Counted from the first letter of the stretch, positions 25,275 through 34,019 are shown. The stretch is 64,000 bases of DNA from Luteococcus japonicus (GCF_003752415.1 NZ_RKHG01000001.1:2170001-2234000), one strand, 5' to 3'. Made by a program: numbers and translations. The notes: a model not told the origin generated them from the letters alone.

Positions 25275-25838
25275 GTGCCAACCCCCAAAGGGCAGCAACG
25301 TCGCAAGGAACTGATCGAGGCGGCAGGCCACCTGTTGGCCACGTCAGGTCCTTCCGGAGTGACCATGAGAGCCGTCGCCGAGGAGGTTGGTTGCTCGCTC
25401 TCGGCGACGGTGTACTACTTCGCCGACCGCGACGAGCTGTTGGCCGAGGCAGGCCGCTACAACATCACGTTGTGGGCCGGGCGTGCCGAGCGCGTGGCCG
25501 AGAAGGCTGAGGCGGCTGGCTCCATCACCACGGTGGAAGACCTGGTGGAACTCCTGCTGGAAGCCGTCCTGTCCCGGGAGGCGCCGCTCTACGGGCACTA
25601 TGTCACGCTGCTCGCCGCGGGCTCGTCGGCTCCGGTCGCGCGGGCCTACTTCACCGGGCGTGGTCGGTTGAACTCCGCCGTGGGCAGGGTGCTGCGCGTC
25701 GCTGGCGCTCGCCTGTCCGCCGAGCTGGCCATCACCATCGTCGACGGCGCCGCCGTGACGGCACTGTCCGAGGGGCGCGACGTGCACGACACGGCCCGGG
25801 GGATGCTGCGCGAGGCACTGGCTTCCGAAGCCGGGTGA
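25275..25838 (+). CDS. TetR family regulator
   Basis: About 187 residues with a TetR DNA-binding domain: RRKELIEAAGHLLATSGPSGVTMRAVAEEVGCSLSATVYYFADRDEL (about 8-55). The C-terminal ligand domain is not assignable. GTG 25275 has GGAGAG eight bases upstream; GTG 25266 and a GTG at 25206 are alternatives. Last gene of the arc-type cluster, 75 nt after argB, it is a candidate regulator of the promoter at 17083. It ends 2 nt from the convergent ATPase gene. Confidence 0.75.
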   Translation: MPTPKGQQRRKELIEAAGHLLATSGPSGVTMRAVAEEVGCSLSATVYYFADRDELLAEAGRYNITLWAGRAERVAEKAEAAGSITTVEDLVELLLEAVLSREAPLYGHYVTLLAAGSSAPVARAYFTGRGRLNSAVGRVLRVAGARLSAELAITIVDGAAVTALSEGRDVHDTARGMLREALASEAG

Positions 25839-25840
25839 CC

Positions 25841-27025
25841 TCAGCCCTGCTGGTTGCGCAGGTAACGGCCGAAGTGGGGGACGGTGAAGGCCACCTTGCC
25901 CCGTTCGGTGGCATAGATCAGGCCCTTCTTCATCAGGGCGTCGCGGGCCGGCGAGAGGCTCTGTGCCTTGCGGTCCAGCACCTCGGCCACCTTGGAGGTC
26001 AGCACCTGGTCGGCGTCGTCATCCCCGCTGGATGCCTCGGCCATGGCGCGCAGGTAGTCGCGCTCGGCCGGCGTGGCCCGCTCGAAGCGGGAACCGAAGA
26101 AGCCCACCGCCAGCTCTGACTCGGCCTGCGGGGTGGCCACCTGCACGTCGTCGACGGTGATCGGGCTGGCGGGTGCCACGTCCCAGACCACCTTGCCGTA
26201 GGCCTGGATGAAGTACGGGTAGCCGCCGGTCAGCTCGTACATGGCGGCCAGGGCCTCCGGCTCGAACTCGGCCTCCTCGTCCTCCGCGGGCAGGGTGAGG
26301 GCCAGTTCGGCGGCCTGCCGGTCCAGCCGGTCGATCCGGTTGTAGCGGAAGAGGCGTTCGGAATAGGACTTCGATGCGCTGAGGACCGCCGGCAGGTGCG
26401 GCAGCCCTGCTCCGACGATGATCAGCGGCAGCCGCTGCTGGCTGAGCTCATGCACGGCGGCGCACAGGGCGGAGACATCGTCGGGGCGCAGGTCCTGCAT
26501 CTCGTCGATGAAGACGGCGATCCCCACGCCCTGGTCCTGTGCCAGGCCGCCGATGTCGGTGAACAGTTCGACCAGATCGATCTCGATGTCACCGGAGTCT
26601 GCACGGCCCTTGGTGGCCGGAACCATGATCCCCGGGTTCCACTTCTCGCTGAGCTTTGCCCCTGGTTTGGCGTCGCGCTCGATGAAGGCCTTGATGGTGC
26701 CCAGCACGGTGTTCGCGTCGGGATGGCCCAGCTCGCGCACCGCCATGTGCAGCGCCGCGCCCAGCGGGCGACGGATGCCCTGGTCCGGGCGGGCCTCGAA
26801 CTTGCCGGTGCCCCACTTGGCGCGGACCGCCTGGCTGCGCAGGGCATTGAGCAGCACCGTCTTGCCGACGCCGCGAAGACCGGTGAGCACCACGGACCGT
26901 TCAGGCCGTCCCTTGGCGACGCGCTCCAGGGCGATGTCGAAGGCGCGCAGCTGCTCGTCGCGGCCGGCGAGTTCCGGGGGTCGCTGGCCGGCGCCGGGGG
27001 CGTAGGGATTGCGGATGGGATCCAT
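25841..27025 (-). CDS. AAA ATPase (AAA_16-type), function unknown
   Basis: 394 residues. Walker A LTGLRGVGKTVLLNALR (about 45-62), Walker B AVFIDEMQDLRPDDV, sensor-type GAGLPHLP, then a helical lid with FRYNRIDRL and a C-terminal winged-helix-like part (LSPARDALMKKGLIYATERGKVAFTVPHFGRYLR). This plan resembles ORC/Cdc6-like or NTPase regulators with a DNA-binding tail. It stands alone. ATG 27025 starts MDPIRNPYAPGAGQRPPE, a conserved-looking loop before the ATPase core. No partner gene suggests a role. Confidence 0.75.
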   Translation of the reverse strand: MDPIRNPYAPGAGQRPPELAGRDEQLRAFDIALERVAKGRPERSVVLTGLRGVGKTVLLNALRSQAVRAKWGTGKFEARPDQGIRRPLGAALHMAVRELGHPDANTVLGTIKAFIERDAKPGAKLSEKWNPGIMVPATKGRADSGDIEIDLVELFTDIGGLAQDQGVGIAVFIDEMQDLRPDDVSALCAAVHELSQQRLPLIIVGAGLPHLPAVLSASKSYSERLFRYNRIDRLDRQAAELALTLPAEDEEAEFEPEALAAMYELTGGYPYFIQAYGKVVWDVAPASPITVDDVQVATPQAESELAVGFFGSRFERATPAERDYLRAMAEASSGDDDADQVLTSKVAEVLDRKAQSLSPARDALMKKGLIYATERGKVAFTVPHFGRYLRNQQG

Positions 27026-27085
27026 GGATTGCAGTCTATGGGCATCTCTACGGTTTTCCTGAGATTCGGTTAGCTGACGCAATGG

Positions 27086-27170
27086 TCTTCCCGATCGAGC
27101 GAAATCCGGCCCCCAGTGCACTTTGAACGTGTCAAAGACCCGCCAGCGCTCGATCGGGAAGATGGGTCAT
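27086..27170 (+). repeat. Inverted-repeat-bounded element, copy A
   Basis: A perfect 16-bp inverted repeat, arms 27086-27101 (TCTTCCCGATCGAGCG) and 27147-27162, encloses 45 bp, followed by TGGGTCAT. Bases 27092-27170 match 51662-51740 at 72 of 79 positions with no gap. It sits between the divergent AAA ATPase and membrane-protein genes. No T-run and no gene of its own are seen. Confidence 0.8.
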
Positions 27171-27225
27171 CTGACCAAGTCTGCGTCGGCCGTGGGTGGT
27201 TGAGGGTGATGGGAGACTGGGGCGC

Positions 27226-27912
27226 ATGGATCACGAAGGACGTCGCATCCCCCGCTGGGTGACATCGCTGCTGGCCACGTTGGGAATCCTGGCGATGGCG
27301 GTGGCCATGTGGTTCTCCAGCCGCTACGAGGCGGGCCTCAATGGCGCACCGCGGCCGTGTGAACGGTGGGCGACGCCCTGCACTCCGGACCAGGTGACCG
27401 GGATGCTCCGGCGAACCGAATGGCTCTGGATGGGCGGTGCCGGGCTGCTCCTGGCGTCCTTGGCCGGGGGTGTCCTCGCCCGGGTCCACCAGGACCTCGA
27501 CCTGCAGGTCTACGGCACGCGGCCACTGGCCCGACGCCTGCTCACCGTCGCGCTGTTCGGCTTCCCCGTCTACGTGATCGGGGTGGTGGCCAGCTCCCTG
27601 CTGGGAAGCCTCGCGCCGTTCACCGCCTGCGCACTGGTGCTGGCGGCCATGGTCGCCCTGGCTGCCCGGCTGGGTTGTGAGGTGAGGGTGCCTCGACGCC
27701 TGCTGGCCATCGGCCTGATGGTGGCCGTCAGCCTGCTGGCCGTGCCCTGGATGCGTGCCGTGGGTGGGCTTGCCGAGCGCAATCCCGGCGCCGGCTGGGC
27801 CAATGTGGTGGGCATGGCGGGCTGGCTGGGTGCCTGGTTGCTGCCCGCCGTCGGGGCCCTGGTGGCCATCCGCCTGCTGGGCTCGAGCGTGCTGGGCCGT
27901 TCCGACGCCTGA
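27226..27912 (+). CDS. Membrane protein, unknown
   Basis: 228 residues with about six membrane segments (first at 14-32, TSLLATLGILAMAVAMWF). A small extracytoplasmic loop holds two cysteines (RPCERWATPCTP) that could pair. No known family is recognised. ATG 27226 places the first charged stretch MDHEGRRIPRW before the first segment. The following gene starts 30 nt later on the same strand and is also a membrane protein. Confidence 0.6.
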   Translation: MDHEGRRIPRWVTSLLATLGILAMAVAMWFSSRYEAGLNGAPRPCERWATPCTPDQVTGMLRRTEWLWMGGAGLLLASLAGGVLARVHQDLDLQVYGTRPLARRLLTVALFGFPVYVIGVVASSLLGSLAPFTACALVLAAMVALAARLGCEVRVPRRLLAIGLMVAVSLLAVPWMRAVGGLAERNPGAGWANVVGMAGWLGAWLLPAVGALVAIRLLGSSVLGRSDA

Positions 27913-27942
27913 CGATGGCCCCGGCGTGCCGCATTCTTGGGG

Positions 27943-28518
27943 ATGGGATATCTCGTCGGGAGGCTCGTCATCCATCGGTGGTGTTGGGGCCTGGCCGGGG
28001 CTGTCCTGCTGCTGGCCATCCGGATGCCCGGGGTCGGCTGGTTGGGTTGGCTCACGATGGTGTTGTTGCTCGTCGGCGACGTGCTCTGGGTGCAGGCCGC
28101 GCGCCGGGTCGCCGAGCCTCGGCGGATGCCGACCGCCGGCTACATCCTGATGGCTTTGTTGGGTATCCCCTTCCTGTTGGCCGCCACTGTCGGTCTCCTG
28201 TTCCTGGCGGGGGCTGAGATGGACGGTGACGCGGCATGGTCGGTGCCGCAGGCCCTCCTTGTTGCCCTGGACCACCTGCCGGCATGGCTCGCCGCGTCCC
28301 TGCTGGGGGAATCGCCCCGTCCTCGACTGATGCGGATCGTCAGCCTCGTGGGGATGGTCCTGGTGGTTCCGGCGCTCTTCCTGGCTGCGATGTGGTGCGC
28401 GCCCGGAGCCGCCAGTGAACTGCTGCTGCCCCTTCCGGTGCTGGCGTGGCTCGCCGTTCTCGGCTCGATGGACCTGCTCTCTCGCAGGGCGGCATCACGG
28501 CGCGGAATTACGCAATGA
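27943..28518 (+). CDS. Membrane protein, unknown
   Basis: 191 residues with five or six membrane segments (about 11-27, 32-50, 65-88, 135-155, 160-178). It shares the general composition of its upstream neighbour but no family signature is visible. ATG 27943 is preferred over a TTG two codons earlier. It is followed by the iron-uptake operon, which has its own operator-like sequence, so co-regulation is not implied. Confidence 0.55.
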   Translation: MGYLVGRLVIHRWCWGLAGAVLLLAIRMPGVGWLGWLTMVLLLVGDVLWVQAARRVAEPRRMPTAGYILMALLGIPFLLAATVGLLFLAGAEMDGDAAWSVPQALLVALDHLPAWLAASLLGESPRPRLMRIVSLVGMVLVVPALFLAAMWCAPGAASELLLPLPVLAWLAVLGSMDLLSRRAASRRGITQ

Positions 28519-28567
28519 ATCCGGATCCAAATGCCGGGACGGGCTTGCTGGGCGCGCGGAGAATGTG

Positions 28568-28590
28568 TAAGGGTGTCCTTACTTAGGTAA
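28568..28590 (+). promoter_or_regulatory. Candidate iron-responsive operator
   Basis: Overlapping inverted repeats TAAGG-GTGT-CCTTA (28568-28581) and TTAC-TTAG-GTAA (28579-28590) lie 34 bp upstream of the siderophore-binding protein start. The element contains TTAGGTAACC, close to the half-site of DtxR/IdeR boxes (TTAGGTTAG), so iron-dependent repression is a reasonable inference. The match to a full 19-bp DtxR box is imperfect. Confidence 0.5.
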
Positions 28591-28623
28591 CCCTGACTTC
28601 CCGCAATCGTTGAAGGACAAGCC

Positions 28624-29559
28624 ATGATGCGCCGCCGCACCGCCCTGATCGCCGCCTCCGCCCTGATGCTGGGGGTGACGGCCTGTGGTGGGCAGGAGGC
28701 CACACCGGCGGCCGACGGCGGAGAGAAGATCACCGTCAAGCACGCGCAGGGCAGCACCGAGGTCCCCAAGAACCCGGCCAAGGTCGTCGTGATGGACTAC
28801 GCGGTGCTGGACAACATGAAGGCGCTGGGCGTCTCCGACAAGGTCGTCGGCCTGCCCACCAAGACGCTTCCCGGCTTCATGGACGAGTTCAAGAAGCTGG
28901 ACAATGTCGGCACCATGCAGGAGCCCGATCTCGAGAAGATCGCCGAGCTGGACCCCGACGTCATCCTGATCGGCGGCCGCACCGCCCCCAAGTACGCGGA
29001 CCTGGCCAAGGTGGCGCCCACCGTCGACCTGACCAATGACTCGAAGGACTTCCTCGGCTCGCTGGAGAAGAATGCCGGCATCGTCGGAGACCTCTACGGC
29101 AAGTCCGACGAGGTGAAGACCCAGCTCGCCGAGGTGACCAAGGCCGTCGACGAGACCAAGGCCGCCGCAAAGGGCGCGGGAACCGGTCTGGTGCTGCTGA
29201 CCAGCGGCGGCAAGCTGTCCGCCTACGGCCCGGGCAGCCGCTTCGGCGTCGTCCACGAGGAATTCGGTGTCACCCCCGCCGCAAAGGACCTCAAGGTGGA
29301 CAAGCACGGCCAGGCCGTCAGCAATGAGTTCGTCGCCACCACGAACCCGGACCGGATGTTCGTCGTGGACCGCGATGCCGCCATCGGTGAGCAGGGCAGC
29401 AGCGCCCAGAAGGTGCTCGACAATGCCCTGGTCAACAAGACCAAGGCCGCCACGAACAAGAAGATCACCTACCTCGACGGTGCCCGCTGGTACCTGCTGG
29501 GCACGGGCCTGGACAACACCGTCGAGATGGCCAATGAGGTGAAGGCCGGCCTCTCGTGA
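28624..29559 (+). CDS. Siderophore-binding lipoprotein of an ABC importer
   Basis: 311 residues. The lipoprotein signal ends at the lipobox LGVTAC (Cys about 22). The mature part is a class III periplasmic-binding-like (FecB/CeuE/YclQ) domain: KVVVMDYAVLDNMKALGVSDKVVGLP, ELDPDVILIGGR, and a C-terminal MANEVKAGL helix. It captures ferric siderophore, catecholate-type by resemblance to YclQ/CeuE. GAAGGA (28612-28617) sets ATG 28624. It overlaps the next gene by 4 nt. Confidence 0.88.
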   Translation: MMRRRTALIAASALMLGVTACGGQEATPAADGGEKITVKHAQGSTEVPKNPAKVVVMDYAVLDNMKALGVSDKVVGLPTKTLPGFMDEFKKLDNVGTMQEPDLEKIAELDPDVILIGGRTAPKYADLAKVAPTVDLTNDSKDFLGSLEKNAGIVGDLYGKSDEVKTQLAEVTKAVDETKAAAKGAGTGLVLLTSGGKLSAYGPGSRFGVVHEEFGVTPAAKDLKVDKHGQAVSNEFVATTNPDRMFVVDRDAAIGEQGSSAQKVLDNALVNKTKAATNKKITYLDGARWYLLGTGLDNTVEMANEVKAGLS

Positions 29560-30560
29560 CCCTCGCACCCACCCTGGTCCGGTCCGACCGAATCCCTTCC
29601 CGGACCGGGGTAGAGCCCGTCCTGCGACCTGTCGGTCGCGGGGCGGGCCTCGCCATGTCCGTGGCCCTCGCCTGCCTGGTGCTGCTGTCCGCTGCTTCCC
29701 TGGTGGTGGGCGTGGCGGACCTGGACAGCAATGTCCTGCTCCACTCCCGCGTCCCACGCACCCTCGCACTGGTGCTGGCGGGATCCGCCCTGGCGGTCAG
29801 CGGCCAGATCATGCAGCTGCTCACCCGCAATGTCTTCGTCGAACCCAGCACCGCCGGCACCATGGAGTTCGCCACCGCAGGCCTGCTGGTCAGTGCACTC
29901 TTCTTCCCGGGCGCCCCCGTCGTGGTGAAGATGTGCTACGGGGCCGTGGCCGCGCTGATCGGCACCGCCGTCTTCCTGCGCGTGCTGGCCGCCGTCCCGC
30001 TGAAGGACATGCTCGTCACGCCCCTGGTGGGCATGATGCTCGGTGGCGTGGTCAGCGCCGGTGTCACCTTCGTCGCCTACCGCGCCGACCTGGTGCAGTC
30101 GCTGTCGTCGTGGACGACGGGGGACTTCTCCGCCATCCTCGCCGGACGCTACGAGCTGCTGTGGATCGCGGGGGGCCTGACCCTGCTCGCGTCGCTGCTG
30201 GCCGACCGGTTCACCGTCGCGGGGATGGGGGAGGCCTTCACCACCAACCTGGGCCTGGACCACCGCCGCACCGTGATGATCGGGATGAGTGTCGTTGCCG
30301 TCGTGAGCGCCACCGTCGTGGTCACCGTGGGCGCGCTGCCCTTCCTGGGGCTCGTGGTGCCCAACATCGTGCGCAACACCATCGGCGACAACTGCCGTCG
30401 TGCCGTGCCGTGGGTGGCCGTGCTGGGCGCCGGTTTCGTGCTGGCCTGTGACCTGGTCTCCCGCCTGGTCATCCACCCCTTCGAGATGCCGATCGGCACC
30501 GTGATGGGCGTCGTCGGTGCGGTGGCCTTCCTGGTCATCCTGCTCCGGGGCCGGCGATGA
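29556..30560 (+). CDS. FecCD-type iron-siderophore ABC permease 1
   Basis: 334 residues, eight to ten membrane segments. FecCD features: RVPRTLALVLAGSALAVSGQIMQLLTRN (about 63-90) and the C-terminal GALPFLGLVVPNIVRNTIGDNCR. GTG 29556 overlaps the stop of the binding-protein gene. It forms the membrane channel with the next permease. Confidence 0.88.
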   Translation: MTLAPTLVRSDRIPSRTGVEPVLRPVGRGAGLAMSVALACLVLLSAASLVVGVADLDSNVLLHSRVPRTLALVLAGSALAVSGQIMQLLTRNVFVEPSTAGTMEFATAGLLVSALFFPGAPVVVKMCYGAVAALIGTAVFLRVLAAVPLKDMLVTPLVGMMLGGVVSAGVTFVAYRADLVQSLSSWTTGDFSAILAGRYELLWIAGGLTLLASLLADRFTVAGMGEAFTTNLGLDHRRTVMIGMSVVAVVSATVVVTVGALPFLGLVVPNIVRNTIGDNCRRAVPWVAVLGAGFVLACDLVSRLVIHPFEMPIGTVMGVVGAVAFLVILLRGRR

Positions 30561-31681
30561 GCCCCTCGACAAGCTCGGGGCACGTGGCGGGTGGCTCGGG
30601 GGACGTGGCTGGTGGCTCGGGGAACGAGGCGGGTGCCAGGCGCTCGGGTTTGCGTGATCCGCGCGTGTTGCAACCCGAGCGGATGACAGAAACCCGAGCG
30701 TCTTCTCCCGTTCGGCCCGCTGCATGGGTGGTCACCCCAGCGGTGCGTCTGTCGCTGCTGGCCCTGGCCGCCCTGGGCATCATCGCCTTCTACGTCGCAT
30801 ACAAGCTGCCGACGGGGTCCAGCTTTGTGCTGGAGAGGCGCCTGACCACCGTCGCGACGATGACGGTGGTCGCCACCGCGATCGGCGTCGCCACGGTGCT
30901 CTTCCACACCGTCACGGCTAATCGGATCCTCACCCCGTCGATCATGGGCCTCGACGCCCTCTACCTGGCGCTGCAGACCGCGTCGGTCTTCTTCCTGGGG
31001 ATCGTGGTGGTCAATCCCGTCGCCCAGTACCTGGTGGTGCTGGCCTCGATGGTGGCCTTCGCCCTGCTGCTGTTCAACACCATGCTGGTGCGGCTCAACC
31101 GGTCGGTGACGATGATGGTGCTGGTCGGTGTCCTGCTCGGCGGCCTCTTCCGTGGCCTGTCCAGCTTCATGCAGCGGCTGCTGGACCCGGAGGCCTTCGT
31201 CGTCCTGTCCGACCGCTTCTTCGCGGACTTCACCGGCACCAACCCGGGCCTGCTCGGGATCAGCGCCGTGCTGGTCGCCGGCTCGGTGGCCTGGGTCTGG
31301 CGCTCCCGACGTGAACTCGACGTCGTCGCCCTCGGCCGGGACCTGGCGATCGGCCTGGGGGTGGACCACTGCCGCGCCAGCCTGGTGCACCTGGTGCTGG
31401 TCGCGCTGCTGGTGGGAACCTCCACCGCGCTGGTGGGCCCCACCATGTTCTTCGGCCTGCTCGTCGCCCACCTCACCTACCGGCTGGCCGGCACCCACCG
31501 CCATGCCGTGACCGTGCCGGCCGTTGCGCTGGCGGGCACGATCACCCTGGTGGGCGGGCAGCTGCTGTTCGAGCGCATCCTCGGCTTCGAGGGATCACTG
31601 TCCATGGTGGTGGAATTCGTGGGCGGCATCACCTTCATCGTGCTGCTGCTCCGCTCCGCCCGCGCCGGGAGGCCCGCATGA
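30557..31681 (+). CDS. FecCD-type iron-siderophore ABC permease 2 with repeat-derived N-terminal extension
   Basis: 374 residues if it starts at ATG 30557, which overlaps the previous stop. The FecCD core begins only at about residue 60 (VRLSLLALAALGIIAFYV), and the family motifs follow (ANRILTPSIMGLDALYLALQ, GPTMFFGLLVAHLTYRLAG). The first roughly 55 residues are encoded by repetitive DNA: a CTCGACAAGCTCGGGG motif, a 21-bp tandem repeat giving two similar heptads of the form xVAGGSG, and a dispersed GCTCGGGTT element. Either this extension is translated or the true start is internal, for instance the ATG at 30683 (MTETRASS). Confidence 0.8.
   Translation: MSPSTSSGHVAGGSGDVAGGSGNEAGARRSGLRDPRVLQPERMTETRASSPVRPAAWVVTPAVRLSLLALAALGIIAFYVAYKLPTGSSFVLERRLTTVATMTVVATAIGVATVLFHTVTANRILTPSIMGLDALYLALQTASVFFLGIVVVNPVAQYLVVLASMVAFALLLFNTMLVRLNRSVTMMVLVGVLLGGLFRGLSSFMQRLLDPEAFVVLSDRFFADFTGTNPGLLGISAVLVAGSVAWVWRSRRELDVVALGRDLAIGLGVDHCRASLVHLVLVALLVGTSTALVGPTMFFGLLVAHLTYRLAGTHRHAVTVPAVALAGTITLVGGQLLFERILGFEGSLSMVVEFVGGITFIVLLLRSARAGRPA
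30581..30700 (+). repeat. Repeats inserted at the 5' end of the permease 2 gene
   Basis: Two 21-bp tandem units (30581-30601 and 30602-30622, 17 identical positions) are followed by a 37-bp element (30640-30676) that matches, in inverted orientation, 34457-34493 at 33 of 37 positions. The element is bounded by GCTCGGGTT (30642-30650) and AACCCGAGC (30672-30680); another AACCCGAGC lies at 30691-30699. It looks like a REP-type dispersed element. Confidence 0.65.
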
Positions 31682-32439
31682 TCATCACAGACCATCTCCA
31701 GGCCACCTACGGCCAGACCATCGTCGTCGACGACGTCACCCTCGAGATCCCCGCCCACGGGGTGACGGCGCTGGTCGGTCCCAATGGTGCCGGCAAGTCG
31801 ACGCTGCTGGCGATGATCTCCCGGCTCCTCGAACCGTCCTTCGGCCGGGTGCTCGTCGACGGCCTGGACATCCAGCAGACCCCCAGCGAGCAGCTCGCCC
31901 GCAAGCTCGCCATCCTGCGGCAGGACAACCACATGGCGGTGCGCCTGACGGTGCGGGACCTGGTGGCCTTCGGGCGCTACCCGCACTCCAAGGGTCGTCC
32001 CACCGTGGAGGACCAGCGCATGATCGAGCAGGCGATGGACCACCTGGATCTTGCGCCCTTCGCAGACCGCTTCCTGGACCAGTTGTCCGGCGGTCAGCGG
32101 CAGCGCGCCTTCGTCGCCATGGTGCTGGCGCAGGACACCGACCACATCCTGCTCGACGAGCCCCTGAACAACCTGGACATGAGCCACGGCGTGCGGATGA
32201 TGCGCCAGATGCGCCGGGCCGCCGACGAGCTGGGCAAGTCCGTCGTCGTGGTGCTGCACGACCTCAATGCCGCCAGCACCTATGCGGACCACATCGTGGT
32301 GATGGCCGACGGCCGGGTGGTGGCCGCCGGGTCCCCGGAAGAGATCATGCGTGAGGAGCTGCTGGAGGAGGTCTTCGGGCTGCCCATCCGGGTGCGCGAG
32401 GTGGACGGGCAGCTCGTCGCCCTGCACTACGCGCGCTGA
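31678..32439 (+). CDS. Iron-siderophore ABC transporter ATPase
   Basis: 253 residues. Walker A LVGPNGAGKSTLLAM (about 34-48), Q-loop RQDNHMA, signature LSGGQRQRAFVAMVL, Walker B HILLDEPLNNLD, switch VVLHDLNAAS. This is the FepC/YclP-type ATPase. It overlaps permease 2 by ATGA. With the three preceding genes it forms a complete importer. Confidence 0.92.
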   Translation: MIITDHLQATYGQTIVVDDVTLEIPAHGVTALVGPNGAGKSTLLAMISRLLEPSFGRVLVDGLDIQQTPSEQLARKLAILRQDNHMAVRLTVRDLVAFGRYPHSKGRPTVEDQRMIEQAMDHLDLAPFADRFLDQLSGGQRQRAFVAMVLAQDTDHILLDEPLNNLDMSHGVRMMRQMRRAADELGKSVVVVLHDLNAASTYADHIVVMADGRVVAAGSPEEIMREELLEEVFGLPIRVREVDGQLVALHYAR

Positions 32440-32584
32440 GTGCCCGTCGCCGTTCTCCTTGCCCCGTGGGCTTCCCCTCGCCACGAGGTGATGCGATGGT
32501 GACTATCGGGCCAACTCTGTTCGGTGCTCATTGTGTTTCCTGAGTGCTCACGATCTTCGCCGCGCTCGGCTGGTCAATCCCGCA

Positions 32585-34000
32585 TCAGCGGCCCAGCAGG
32601 AAGTCGACGGCGTCCTTGCCGCCCCAGCCCTCGGGGTGCTTCTCCAGCAGGCGCTTCGCGCCGGTGAGGTCCTGGCCCATGGTGATGCCCATCGCCTCCT
32701 TGTAGCCGTCCTTGCGCTCCTGGCCCAGGCCGATGTTGGACATCAGGCAGTTGCACAGGCACTTGCGCCCGACGGTGTCCTCGAGCTGGCCGCCCTTCTT
32801 GAGGTAGGCGTCGACGGGCTCGCTGGCGCAGCGGTAGCCGATGGTGCCGTTCTCGCGCTGGTAGGGCACCCGCAGGTAGCTCAGGTCGCACAGTCGCGGA
32901 CGGGCCTCGTAGACCTCCTCGTCGCTCAGCGTGCCCTCGACGCGGGCGATCTTGAACGGGAAGCCGGTGGGGGAGGCGCGGGGATCGTTGCGCACGTCCA
33001 GCTCATCGCGGGAGAGCTCGTCGAGCATCTGCTGGCGGATCGGGTCGGTGAAGCCCGACTCCTTGGCCAGCGCGAAGATGGTGCCGCACTGCACGCCCTC
33101 GGCGCCCGCATCCTTGGCCCGCTGCACCAGCTCCGGTTCGGAGTAGGCGCCGGCCAGCCAGAAGGGGGAGCCGACGGCGGCCATCTTCTCCAGGTCGGCC
33201 AGGTCGCGATCGGAGTAGATCGGATCGCCGGCCTCGTCGAGCTGCATCTTGCCGCGCGGCGGGGCGGAGTGGCCGCCGGCCACCGGCCCCTCGACGACGA
33301 AGCCGAAGGGCTTGATCTTCTCGTCGCGGTTCAGGAAGTTGGCCAGCGAGTGCACCGAGATGATCGCCAGGAAGCGCGGGGTCTGCACGGGCTCCATCGG
33401 GGCGTCCAGGATGACGGCCGGGTCGACGCTCGACCAGACCGCTTCGCCGCCGTCGACATTCACGTGCACCCCACCGGGGCGTCCGGCCGACAGGTCGCGC
33501 AGCAACTGGGGGATCTCGCGGGGGATGCCCGCACCCATCAGCACGTAGTCGGCGCCCGCGAGCACCGCGCCCAGTGCGGCGGTGGGGGTGGCCATCTGCA
33601 CCTTCTCGAGGAAGTTGATGCCCACCAGGCCGTCGTGGCCCTCCTTCGCGAGCCAGGTCTCGGCGAAGTTCGCGGCCACGCACACCTCGGCGGTGGAGGT
33701 CTTGGGCGCGATGGTCAGGGTCTCGTGCGGCCGGTAGGGGGCGCCATTGCGACCCTCGGGCAGGAAGTACTTGGCGATGATCCGCTCGGCGACGGCCTGG
33801 TTGGGGAAGTGCGCGAGGGCACGACGGTAGTGACCGCCGGGGTCGCCGTTCTGCAGGGTGCGGGTGAGCACGGCGTCGAGGCCGGTGCCCGAGACGACGC
33901 CGAGTTCTCCGGCCAGGCTCACCTCACGGGCGAGCTGCCAACTGGAGACGGCGATGCCCATGCCGCCCTGGATGACGGTGGGAAGGGGGCGTTCGGTCAT
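32585..34000 (-). CDS. Nitronate monooxygenase family flavoprotein, PfaD-like length
   Basis: 471 residues. A TIM-barrel flavoprotein of the NMO/2-nitropropane dioxygenase family: VIQGGMGIAVSSWQLAREVSLAGELGVVSG at the N-terminus, then EGPVAGGHSAPPRG (FMN and catalytic His region) and GAEGVQCGTIFALAKES. The C-terminal about 90 residues with KCLCNCLMSNIGLGQER add a cysteine cluster absent from short NMOs and reminiscent of the longer PfaD-like members. It oxidises nitronates or reduces enoyl-type substrates; the real substrate is unknown. GGAGG lies 8 nt before ATG 34000. A 30-bp palindrome lies 20 bp upstream. Confidence 0.82.
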   Translation of the reverse strand: MTERPLPTVIQGGMGIAVSSWQLAREVSLAGELGVVSGTGLDAVLTRTLQNGDPGGHYRRALAHFPNQAVAERIIAKYFLPEGRNGAPYRPHETLTIAPKTSTAEVCVAANFAETWLAKEGHDGLVGINFLEKVQMATPTAALGAVLAGADYVLMGAGIPREIPQLLRDLSAGRPGGVHVNVDGGEAVWSSVDPAVILDAPMEPVQTPRFLAIISVHSLANFLNRDEKIKPFGFVVEGPVAGGHSAPPRGKMQLDEAGDPIYSDRDLADLEKMAAVGSPFWLAGAYSEPELVQRAKDAGAEGVQCGTIFALAKESGFTDPIRQQMLDELSRDELDVRNDPRASPTGFPFKIARVEGTLSDEEVYEARPRLCDLSYLRVPYQRENGTIGYRCASEPVDAYLKKGGQLEDTVGRKCLCNCLMSNIGLGQERKDGYKEAMGITMGQDLTGAKRLLEKHPEGWGGKDAVDFLLGR

Positions 34001-34019
34001 CGGTGATCCTCCGTACGCG

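Noticed and set aside
30149-31504. 451-codon minus-strand open frame over the FecCD genes
   Set aside because: Gln/His-rich shadow of two genes with clear membrane-protein signatures on the other strand.
32500-32570. Possible fourth copy of the inverted-repeat element
   Set aside because: It shares a TGTGTTTC..TCACGATC stretch with 36918-36942 but lacks the terminal repeats and the GGGAAGATG flank.
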